The notes under the pieces are model-generated. The model searched no databases. It was not told the origin of the DNA and saw nothing but the letters and a program-made list of their open reading frames with translations. A stretch of DNA of 32,097 bases, taken from Methanobacteriota archaeon. GTDB lineage: Archaea; Thermoplasmatota; Thermoplasmata; SG8-5; JACRNV01. Location of the stretch: the NCBI GenBank assembly GCA_016214785.1, contig JACRNV010000037.1, positions 1 through 32,097 of the forward strand, in the 5' to 3' direction. The translations under genes were made by a program, and so were the position numbers. Of this stretch, positions 23,501 to 26,622 are shown piece after piece; the stretch's first letter is position 1, and every line of letters begins with the position of its first letter.

Positions 23501-25799
23501 CGAAGCCACATGGCCTGACGTTTCCACCCCGGTCATCCGGCCCGTCATACGGGTAGAAAAGATAGCCATGCAGCCCACCGCCTATCCAGGCGAGCTCGTC
23601 ACCTTCCGGATATACTACAACAATACCCTCGGGAGCGGCGTGGCGTACAGGGTCTGGATCAACGACACGCTCCCGGCTGGCATGGTCTTCGAGCCTTCCG
23701 CGGGCGGCACGCCGCCGGTGCTCGTCCAGGGACAGAACCTCGGGTGGTCTTTCAGCAACGTGCAGCCAGGCACGGTGAACATGGTCACCTTCACCGCCCG
23801 CGTGCAGTTCGACGCCATCCCCGGCGCGGTCCTCACGGACACAGCGTGGCTGAACTACTCGGGCCCGCAGCGCTCCAACTACCTCAGGTTCGAGGAGTCG
23901 GTGGCGCAGGCCAGCGTGACCGTCATAGCCCCGCACGTGGACGTCCTAAAGACCGTGAGCAGGGCCGTCGCGAACCCCGGCGATACGCTCGTCTACACAG
24001 TCTACTACAACAACACGGGCAACGGCGCCGCGATAGGCGTCGTCCTCACGGACATCCTCCCGGCATGGGTCGCGTACGTCTCCGACACCTCCGGCATGAA
24101 CCACACTACGTACGGAACAAACCTTACCTGGGCCATCGGCACGCTCTCTGTCGGCCCGCACAATTTCACAGTCACCGTTAACATATCCACGGACCTGGCG
24201 CTGCCGGACGGCGTCATCCTGTTCAACAACGCCACGCTCGACTACGGGATACCCACGGGTTTATCATGGCGGAGCGAGGCGAGCGCGCAGACGCTGGTAA
24301 TCAGGCCGGTCATAACTCTGGAGAAAGTCGCCAGCGTTGCAGTGGCCGGCCCTGGCGACCTCGTGACATACATGCTCACCATAAACAATACCGGCTCGGA
24401 CAGCGCACGATACCTCTGGCTGAACGAGACAGTGCCGTCGTACATGCTCTACCTCAATGACACCAACGGGACGTTCGCGGGCGCGAACGTCACCGGCGTG
24501 AACGTCACGGGAGGCAGTATATATCTGACGCTTGAGAATGTGACGTCGGGCGCGCACGTGCTATCCATCAATTTCACCGTCGGCCCGGCGATGGCCGACG
24601 GCTACCCTGCGCTTAACACCCTCACGGCCGAGTACGTTGCCAACAACTCGTTCATGTACCCGCAGGAGCGCGCGTTCGCGCTCGTCATGCTGCGCAGGCC
24701 CTACATCACCGTCCAGAAGGTCGTCAACGCCTCGGTAGTGAGGCCCGGCGATTCAATCGAGTACACAATCTGGTTCAACAATACCGGCACCGGCACGGCC
24801 GGGTCCGTGTGGCTCAACGACTCGCTCCCGGTGGGCCTGAACTTCACCGGCGACAGCGCCGCCATCCCAGCGGTCATCGTCGGAAGGAACCTGAGCTGGA
24901 CGCCGACGAATATAACGCCCGGGCGCTATTCGATATCGGTCCTCGCCACGGTGAACGCATTCGCAGCCGGCATGCTGAACAACACCGTCGTGTGCGACTA
25001 CGCAACCATCACTGGATACTTGCTTGAACGGTCTACGTCCTATGCCATAGTCCGCGCTAACGTCACTGTCACCCCGCCGCTCGTCAACACGACCGCCATC
25101 TCCCCCGTCTGGGCCGGGTTCAACATATCGGTCCTGGCGACGGCATGGGACGACGCCGGTATCGGCTCCGTACTGATATACTACGTCGACATCGCAGGCA
25201 ACTGGGGCTCGGGCGTGATGGCCCAGGTCTCGGGGAACACGACCACGCGCATCGGCGGCTACTCGTTCACGGTACCGCCGCAGATGTGGAAGGGAGTCGT
25301 CAGCTACTTCGTCGTCGCCAACGACACGGACGAGGGCCAGTGGGCCAACTCGGGATGGCGCGACATAGTCGTCCTGCTGCCGCCGTACATCGTCTGGGGC
25401 TCGGTCATATCGTCCCAGGGGCACAACGTTTCCAACGCCTACGTCCTGGTCATGAACAACGCAACTAACGACACCGCCCTCGCGCTGACCGACGGCAACG
25501 GCACATACGGCATCGACCTCGCAGACATGACGTCCGGGTACCAGACCGGCCAGGGCCTCAGGCTCTTCGCCACCGACCTGCTGTGGTACGGCTTCGCCTA
25601 CTCGGAGGTCAACGTCAGCTTCTACTCCCAGCGCCCGGAGATGCCTGCCGGGACGGCCAACCCGAACGGCTTCCCGTACGACCGCGTCGACATAAGGCTC
25701 AACATGATACCCGAGTTCGACGCGGCCCTCCCGCCGATACTCCTGCTGGTGGCTCTCCTCCTCCTCGTCAGGTACCGGAGAAGGAAGCAAGACGGGTGA
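5508..25799 (+). CDS. Giant 6763-residue membrane-anchored surface protein: 7 zinc ribbons, TM, 2 DOMON/CBM9-like domains, 41 DUF11 repeats, PEF-type C-terminus
   Basis: The ATG at 5508 is preferred. The frame is open from an ATG at 5430, but that codon abuts the TATA box, while 5508 follows GGAGG and opens directly into a zinc ribbon (M-E-C-R-S-C-G). Seven four-Cys ribbons occupy residues 3-20, 28-45, 63-80, 102-119, 206-223, 233-250 and 295-312, with a Pro/Glu-rich linker at about 120-205. A membrane helix (344-366) should place the ribbons in the cytoplasm and the rest outside. Next come DOMON/CBM9-like domains with I-D-G-x-F-x-D-W (about 373-545) and V-D-G-A-F-A-D-W (about 660-900), a beta segment (905-995), an FN3-like domain (996-1095), a CarboxypepD_reg-like module (1096-1197), 41 DUF11-type repeats (1198-6514), an Ig-like domain, another CarboxypepD_reg-like module (6627-6734) and a P-E-F/helix/R-R-R-K tail (6735-6763). 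A role in adhesion or as an envelope spacer is inferred. First gene of a three-gene operon. Confidence 0.85.
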   Translation: MECRSCGAQNPDDASKCASCGAVLRRECPICSAIIDATDTECPICGERLQPAAEEPRGSETTCKSCGSILDSSLTVCPICGVGLLEGPIEEPVTVSATEVECSECGTISPAGAPECPVCGAKLKGAQESAPEPEPTGEWEMGAVGERPAEPAQEPEPAVMPEPVPEAPKEEPPQEGLTVEPAPEPLEEPAKDEMPTIVLREGEYLCPSCKAVVMDGDPKCMSCWTDLTKYKRCQSCGALNPREEQVCQECFTSFPAEEAGEPAPVAVLEELEAEKPLEIPEEIAMAEAATTALTCPHCDAAVSEDDDICPECGMVLVEEMADEVPAPEKRRPRPPAGIGRMEKRAAIFVVLLLLVSATLPFLFSLPPVDRDRITIDGSFNDWQSVIDYTDATDTAAAPNVDITQYQATSDARNIYFSATVVGRVFNSTQGETMRVFMDTDLNPATGYSIHGIGAELMVRVYGWGGIVRSASCMRYASTTTQNDFAAFRSYAPAVPYASGSQVEVRVSLADINLPATQRIHTLFYMGDSQGVSDTSDLVISNLGGVLNVRQTSRAPAAGFVGASTTVPIMGLELIAAGEGIEVGGIDTSGSRYALNRTMPITVSVGASQLVSVNVSTNGIGLGQVLNASFAPGAFQVSQGSVVVTGGAARAYVGAPPAGVRVDGAFADWYDEPLYNDTANDVAPRSGNGTVAAANLDIARYGSIMASNALSVYVQVGGTAMRGADVPVTEEAHAVPAARTRAEEAQQVQQNPTIVQPDTRTKAGLQNLTPPAPKEETGEDSVLVFVDSDNSSATGYAVGTLGANYLLEVRGRNGEVTRTRLYSFAGGNDRRIYSWTQISNGSGMSTGSEVEAQASLAAMGIAPNQRVAIMIHVVDWRLDADELASPIYGTATRRATRDIGPINVMGTTFASDGITGESATVIIQTATGTRFAKFSSDNATMLGRYSDFDYTPYANQAISVYATTGSAWGWGTTVLPSGTNPPENNVYANITMNQALLPTVANAKALNTGKDTPAINVTWSVGSMPTDFVVYKSDYNRWTPPGLSVVFNSSLAATTNTYYLDTAVQVGKTYWYYICSRDGGGNEVANSTLVQATALAEPSDPLNVFGRIFHYPYVDLFTNIAPGATVTVENFNFTGVLETWAGTADAAANYIMTLQPNNYTDGGTIWVNASMGDLRGFNWTVGLQSEGAVPCNVVLMPPNVTISKTATPDVVWTGNFVNYTIWVNNSDSWNATIVWVNDTLPDGVTYVSDTSATAVPGWASAVAPITAGQFHSWGFSDVQPGNHSFDVMVRVNTTYGSGALIANNTTLMNMASCHYESMLNASLYIPGNDSYGFANITVLATTATIEKVVDALIAVPGQTLTYTIWLNVSGISANVWINDTLPVGVTYGSDTANTLPGYVSTVVSGLTYRYTYAAVPAGNYSFNIVVTVNATGVPDGTILDNWAFLNYTDNGGNLLPASQDNATTVVQMPNVSVQKVVDLPIAFTGNTLTYTIWMNNSGTGTATQVWVNDTLPFGVTYVSDTNSTVPGSISWSNIGLTWYYVFVIPPNTSYSFDVIVTINATVLNGTVLENWEWTNYTDGSNSYDGGSTSANTTVLSMPYIVLTKLVNQTVCWSPDFLQYTIWFNNTGSSNAGTVWINDTLPADVTFVDDSSASLPEFVSFLQVGQVLYYVFTGVAPGAHSFVINVTVDPGLPAGTWLNNTASANYTNDIGTFQLPEVWANASTMVTNVAVTIEKVTDSATANPGDTIVYWIYFNITGSENCAFVWIHDVIPAGTTYAADTANAVPGWANTDIVSPDLWFNFTGMAPGNYAFTVDVTVNVGVPDGTVLRNWAFLNFTNATGVPIPTPTPDDAVTVVTAPIMVVTKVPDSQYAAPGGTATFYIWFNNTGTGTSAWVWVNDTLPAGTAYAVDNATLLPEFVSFAQAGLVLQYTFAGVGPGEHSFYLNVTLAPGLNDTEVLRNWASLNYTDFNDNMLPRSSDDGNITVTAPIVGIVKVPDAPSTSAGNPITYTIWFNNTGTGIAGNVWVNDTIPVGTSYVSDDAASTPGFVSTWNNGVTWYYNFTNVAPGSYSFNLTVATGAGLPDGTLLTNNVTLEYTDVNNNTCPGRSTSANTTIVNIPLIIVAKTVDKGTANPGEFLNYTIWFNNTGPQTASHVWINDTMPASTTYIGDTASSLPEYDAVWSVPLSWIFLNVLPGVHSFNVTVQIGSGVPSGTSLINNVSCYYAINGTSGYTPSWAVATTLVITPSITVTKVVDNAQARPGDYLVYTITFDNIGNDMAEWVWINDTLDTDVTYISDTAQASPYYYSNDTTGNPLRYVFRNVPVGAHSFTITVRINDIAGGWVVNMARLDYATEFVGYNQSSAWASTSLIRPIVSIQKSVNQTVAMPSDYLMYTIWVNNTGNATATTVWVNDTLPAGTIFIRDNASQVPSWSPLSDNATFPSLTYVFANVPAGAGFSFDIYVRISTTVANGTVLTNRAICEYSPANIISWSNASTLVLRPSIVVEKSVDPGLVYPGGYLNYTIWFNNTGVVNVAWVWLNDTLPLNAIYIGDNNASLVPGQATSSTSTLVGNLLRFAITGLTPGAHSITILMMALPTLLPGDIVTNTVICEYQQANGLPYQPTTATATAIVLAGPSIVVGKLVSPSQVLPGDILVYQISFDNNGGQVASFVWINDTLPTNVQYLNDTNASVTGVGPGTIPSLIGNSLRWVFNTVQPGPHSFFVFMLVNNTTMGTLISNYVDCNYTSSTNVPGPATHAWANATVARPMIDVDKTVSRDVASPGDLLTYTIYFNNTGNAAAVVNITDTLAAGVIYQSDSASTLPEFASWGRSGQLLWYNFTNVMQGQHSFTIMVRIDANQTSGTVLLNLAELVYSVTNYTFSGSNATAQTIVSSLVVVKVGAQPSIGPGQLLNFTIWFNNTANFTAAYVWINDTLPAGTTFSSDTAGSLGFNFTRAFGAGTVMYTFRNVTPGANSFVITVLVDSDVAPGTWLNNTAAMNYTDAFGNILPGSNSVAPVMVDAPIISLAKTVDMAVANPGDTLTYTIWFNNTGTIPARHVWVNDSLPAGVIVLFSSFDPSLTIGGIVNFTLDVFYAWHFENVSVGSHWIVLQVQIGNGVADGTVLTNNAYCTYQDAYGNRWGPLNSSAQTLVLRPVMSIGKEGPSSARPGDQIRYWINFTNSGSGVASDVWINDTLPTWLSWVADNANTIPEFVSRNIIGGQTMQFHFANVGTGTYPFWIIVQVGTGAPSTELTNYAFMNYSAQNGMTWEAWASATMNIVRPQISVAKTVNLAEAYPGSVLVYTIYYNNTGTSVADIVEIEDVLPAGVQYISDTSGFAPVFDGLFTYTWTFNNVSVGAHSFSITVRVDSTLPNCMNLVNNVNLRYWIITNIGTQTEFQPSSANATTHINRPNIRVQKIVDLPVAAPGFFLNYTIWFNNSSPNPAAWVWLNDTLPVGVTYISNDAASVAGATFIGMVPAGLTLQFTFQNVAQGIHVFNITVQVNVSTSPGSVLVNTADLDYAAQSGLILEHSQATAQTIVSTMGIIKDVDANITVQGSLLTYTIRFENTASANASFVWINDTLPAGVTYVSNTSAALIPYYLFSYQIGNILYFIFNNVPQGLYTFTIVVQVNMTTLPGTWLNNTAHLDYANEQGGTMIGSEDYASTKVAEAIIQVQKTVSTNPVYPGQSYTYTIWFNVSGETDATAVTIMDTLPAGVITTGNTAASNATHTLVGTGVSGQFLWFNFTGVQPGVHFFTITVQAAMASDNLILINQVQLNYMTGTFANPTSYAWANTTLVRPNVVVMKDPPTQSASIGDIVVFTITITNTGNGTASYIWMNDTLPAGLIYVADTASSVAPYFASNWTSGQNLYFNFTNAPWPGGVSRTFTITARVTPGVSNGSVLTNSIVGDYTAYDWNYSAVSDEALVLVLLPNITVAKSVDRGVVSPGDFLTYTVSFNNVGAWPAGMVWINDTLPAGVNYWGDTASALPEFVSLAIAGQTLSYVFSGVAPGQHSFQITVYVPPATANGTVLDNWAFLNYTTTGDYVMPSSQDDAVTLVSVMAVVKAASDLVVRANRLLNYTIWFNNTANYTISFAWVNDTMPAGVNYMADTASADASFAGMWFNGTTLCFNFTNVTPGAHSFMITVLVNGSAVVPGQLISNYVHLNFTDNLGYDMLGSEDWANSTVARPTLTLEKSSDRYDYYPGDVARFYVWVNNTGDDATGLIWVNDTLPAGLTFVGHNANTLPEYVGSSVVGNVVRVIFVGLEPGAGLVFWIDASIATTIADNTPLTNWAFCDYTAPGGYKMPDQPSDDATIRVIRPIVTVQKAVDMSQAYHGDLLTYTIWFNNTGSAAAGSLWINDTLPAYAIFVSSIPPALYNSTTHVCSWFFGGVPPLSSNFIQVTVMVNTTTPIPSWLNNSATWAYTSPNGIDPGAGTQTSNNVTTLIAGPTVAVQKTVDAATAQPGQTLTYTIYFDNTGNAPAAMVWINDTLPFEVTYQSHDAGASASTAPYFLGPMTIIGQVLYFRFQNVPVGTHMFNITVTVNLNVQNGTWVNNTVTCDYIAPNGYHYDRTSANASTMIYRPAVALQKNVMPTSATIYDNLTYMIYFNNTGPVPAAFLWLNDTLPLGVANVTTTAASNATHTLVSWGISGRYLWFNFSNVQPGNHWFTINANVSYSTLTDFQLLNNATCDVSTGYATIDHLEASANATIRRPWIVVSKTGPAIAGPGSTVQFTIWFNNLGQSASAYVWINDTIDPWMAYASDSNSTVTGATFGGMAIVGSTLQYLFTNVQPGPHSFVINVTINATVQDGTVMWNNVTLDYTTWSWQANRTLEQTESNLPVTATGVNMTVQKDASAQWATPGDTVTYTVTFMNLGTESAAFVWINDTLPPGVSYLGNTSNLVPGYVSSGVSGQSLWFNFTGVSPLPGVYSFTITVRVNNGTTDGTILDNWAFMNYTDAGGNPRAGRMDNASVEVRAPVIVVEKTVSAATAYAGDTLVYTIWFNNTGSGVANFVWVNDTLPADTAYISDTAALLPWFSAFASNSTTLIYTFVNVPTGAHSFTITIDTNATISNGTVLTNWVWANYTDLNDNWYDGGSDSADTIILNLPLIAVQKTVNQSFVWSPDWLQYTIWFNNTGSSNAGTVWINDTLPADVTFVDDSSASLPEFVSFLQIGQVLYYVFTGVAPGAHSFVINVTVDPGLPAGTWLNNTAHLDYTDASDTIHLPESWANASSIVTAVWTGVIKVVSDDVTDPGDTLTYTIWFNVTGSENAAYVNVTDVLPTGVTYVGDNASAWAEFGGPAWFDGTAWHFNFTNVAPGGNYSFTITVTVNAGLANGTLLDNWAYLNFTNAAGTPMLPTQDNAATIVIAPITSISKAPDLQYADPGDLVTFTIWVNNTGGGIAGLVWVNDTVPAWMTYVSNTSLLVPWLSGSWNDSATWYFTFANVPPGSFSFTITFRVNAGVADGTAIVNTANLTYTDANSNRIGSVSDSATVVITAPVTYVYKTAQPVLVFPADFVNYSVVFQNAGSGIAAFIWLNDTLPVGVTYVSDTAGTVFGFVSMTMTGRALRYLFQNVPSGFYTFNITVRVNATVPDRANLTNRAWMNSTDANGNLLPQRSASATVWVMAPSITVVKTVSDATVYPSATIVYTIYFDNTGSGNATWVNITDILPITGLDLLSVVHDANTAPTSAPYFISATGGAGTNIFYFTFMNVTPGPHSFTITVQVSANAPNGAYLVNLVRCSFASVANYPPSQAWANTTVIRPVVTVGKSVSQYISSPGDVLTYFIWINNTGAPAPNLQFTDTLPPGLTYLSNSSAGMAGYVNSSMAGQTLFIFFQGLSTGVHFFTIVVQVDDPTIGGPNPFALYNEASINYTIPTGLWWTATASVLSWVRYPVIDVTKVVDKADAYPNEVLRYTIQVTNSGSAASPVVRIIDTMPANARYLTSTIGAPSISGNIYTWTVYNLAPYSTITFSFWVQVDINAGTGANPSNYFVVNSVKCNYTYQNGRFSPEATWPDVSTPVIRPVIRVEKIAMQPTAYPGELVTFRIYYNNTLGSGVAYRVWINDTLPAGMVFEPSAGGTPPVLVQGQNLGWSFSNVQPGTVNMVTFTARVQFDAIPGAVLTDTAWLNYSGPQRSNYLRFEESVAQASVTVIAPHVDVLKTVSRAVANPGDTLVYTVYYNNTGNGAAIGVVLTDILPAWVAYVSDTSGMNHTTYGTNLTWAIGTLSVGPHNFTVTVNISTDLALPDGVILFNNATLDYGIPTGLSWRSEASAQTLVIRPVITLEKVASVAVAGPGDLVTYMLTINNTGSDSARYLWLNETVPSYMLYLNDTNGTFAGANVTGVNVTGGSIYLTLENVTSGAHVLSINFTVGPAMADGYPALNTLTAEYVANNSFMYPQERAFALVMLRRPYITVQKVVNASVVRPGDSIEYTIWFNNTGTGTAGSVWLNDSLPVGLNFTGDSAAIPAVIVGRNLSWTPTNITPGRYSISVLATVNAFAAGMLNNTVVCDYATITGYLLERSTSYAIVRANVTVTPPLVNTTAISPVWAGFNISVLATAWDDAGIGSVLIYYVDIAGNWGSGVMAQVSGNTTTRIGGYSFTVPPQMWKGVVSYFVVANDTDEGQWANSGWRDIVVLLPPYIVWGSVISSQGHNVSNAYVLVMNNATNDTALALTDGNGTYGIDLADMTSGYQTGQGLRLFATDLLWYGFAYSEVNVSFYSQRPEMPAGTANPNGFPYDRVDIRLNMIPEFDAALPPILLLVALLLLVRYRRRKQDG
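10356..10607 (+). repeat. 252-bp near-identical block, copy 1 (DUF11 repeat 4)
   Basis: This segment matches 20856-21107 base for base except at two positions (10470 A/G and 10491 G/A). The offset is exactly 10,500 bp. Sequence on both sides diverges abruptly. Other repeats in the array are far less similar at DNA level, so this pair reflects recent gene conversion or duplication within the gene. Confidence 0.9.
20856..21107 (+). repeat. 252-bp near-identical block, copy 2 (DUF11 repeat 31)
   Basis: This is the partner of 10356-10607, with two mismatches in 252 bp and the same reading frame. Flanking repeats (30 and 32) resemble repeats 3 and 5 at protein level, so the conversion tract lies within an older multi-repeat duplication. 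Confidence 0.9.
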
Positions 25800-25809
25800 G
25801 TGAGCGCGG

Positions 25810-26613
25810 ATGCGCTGGCGGACATCGGTCTGCAGGGGCGTTGCGCTGCTGGCAGCCGCTGGCTTCGTGCTGCTGCTGTTCGGCACGATGGGCATAAGGG
25901 CGCCGCCGAAGTTCTACGAGGTGAGGGTCACCGACGGCGGCACGCCGGTCCCCGGGGCCTTCGTTAACCTCACCGCCATGGCACGCGGCGACAGATGGTC
26001 CGGGACAACGGACGCCCAGGGCATATACCGGTTCCAAATCGGCTTGATGGATCCGGATTCCGTGCCTATGGACGAGCCCCTTACAATCACCGCATCCAAG
26101 GACGGCAAGGTGGGCACAAGCCAGTTCACCCCCGCGCTCTTACCTGCCTTGGAACACGTCGCTATAGCGCTCGGCGCGAACCCGCCGACGCAGGCCGTCC
26201 AGCTCGGCACGATAGCGACATCGGACACCTATATGGACATTAACTGGACAAAGTCCCAGGCTCCGGACTTCGCGAAATACGTCATCTACCTGTCAAGGAG
26301 CGAGGGCGATGTAGGGATCGCGGCCTGGAGCGCGACGAACATTGCGACCACCGCATGCCGCATCCCCAATCTCGAGCCCGGCACAAGGTACTACGTCCGC
26401 GTTGCCGTCGAAGACGCCGCTGGGGCCGATGCGCTATCGGAGCAGGCGATGGTAACTACGACGGGCCTTCCGGCGAACGCCGGCTACGTCCTGCTTGTCG
26501 TCATCATCGTAATCGCTGCCGTTGTCGCAGCCTTCATGCTCATGAGGCGAAGGCGCTCCTCAAGGTCAGAGACCCGCGCGGAGAAAAGGCAGCGCGGGCG
26601 GAGGGGCGAATAG
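25810..26613 (+). CDS. Membrane-anchored CarboxypepD_reg/FN3 surface protein (267 aa)
   Basis: The gene begins 10 bases after the giant gene's TGA, with weak GGTGA as a possible ribosome site, so translational coupling is likely. An N-terminal hydrophobic segment (about residues 8-29) acts as signal peptide or anchor. A CarboxypepD_reg-like beta sandwich follows (about 35-120, with V-R-V-T-D-G-G-T-P-V-P-G-A and T-D-A-Q-G-I-Y-R-F). An FN3-like domain spans about 130-222, ending with P-G-T-R-Y-Y-V-R-V-A-V-E-D. A C-terminal membrane helix (about 226-246) is followed by a long Arg/Lys-rich tail that should sit in the cytoplasm. It has no catalytic motifs. A role as a small accessory or membrane-proximal partner of the giant protein is inferred from operon position and shared domains. 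Confidence 0.75.
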   Translation: MRWRTSVCRGVALLAAAGFVLLLFGTMGIRAPPKFYEVRVTDGGTPVPGAFVNLTAMARGDRWSGTTDAQGIYRFQIGLMDPDSVPMDEPLTITASKDGKVGTSQFTPALLPALEHVAIALGANPPTQAVQLGTIATSDTYMDINWTKSQAPDFAKYVIYLSRSEGDVGIAAWSATNIATTACRIPNLEPGTRYYVRVAVEDAAGADALSEQAMVTTTGLPANAGYVLLVVIIVIAAVVAAFMLMRRRRSSRSETRAEKRQRGRRGE

Positions 26614-26622
26614 GGGGGTGCC

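Larger units (their letters stand above)
9099..25050 (+). repeat. Array of 41 DUF11-type repeats (~390 bp each)
   Basis: Each unit opens with a strand of the form I-x-V-x-K-x-V-D. It continues through P-G-D-x-L-x-Y-T-I-W-F-N-N-T-G, V-W-I-N-D-T-L-P-A-G-V-x-Y, a P-G-x-H-S-F-x-I-x-V strand and a T-x-L-x-N-x-A-x-x-x-Y end. Unit starts: 9099, 9528, 9912, 10299, 10689, 11079, 11466, 11856, 12237, 12615, 12999, 13401, 13794, 14169, 14556, 14949, 15330, 15717, 16104, 16494, 16881, 17277, 17658, 18048, 18441, 18825, 19227, 19617, 20016, 20409, 20799, 21189, 21582, 21969, 22356, 22764, 23154, 23544, 23934, 24309, 24702. Spacing is 375-402 bp except the first unit (429). Most units are well diverged; units 4 and 31 are the exception. 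The family assignment rests on the motif pattern. Confidence 0.9.

Noticed and set aside
9099-25050. CRISPR or non-coding satellite array
   Set aside because: The ~390-bp periodicity is protein repeats in one frame, with mostly diverged DNA and no short identical direct repeats separated by unique spacers.
9099-25050. Assembly collapse or frameshift in the repeat array
   Set aside because: The frame stays open for 20 kb, the repeats are individually distinct, and spacing is regular. The only suspicious pair is repeats 4/31, reported as a finding.
24753-25895. 380-codon open frame on the minus strand, and others such as 13611-14804, 2676-3479, 6171-7067 and 17400-18485
   Set aside because: They lie opposite clearly coding DUF11 or zinc-ribbon sequence, have Arg/Val/His-rich low-complexity translations, and arise from the GC-rich third positions of the real genes.
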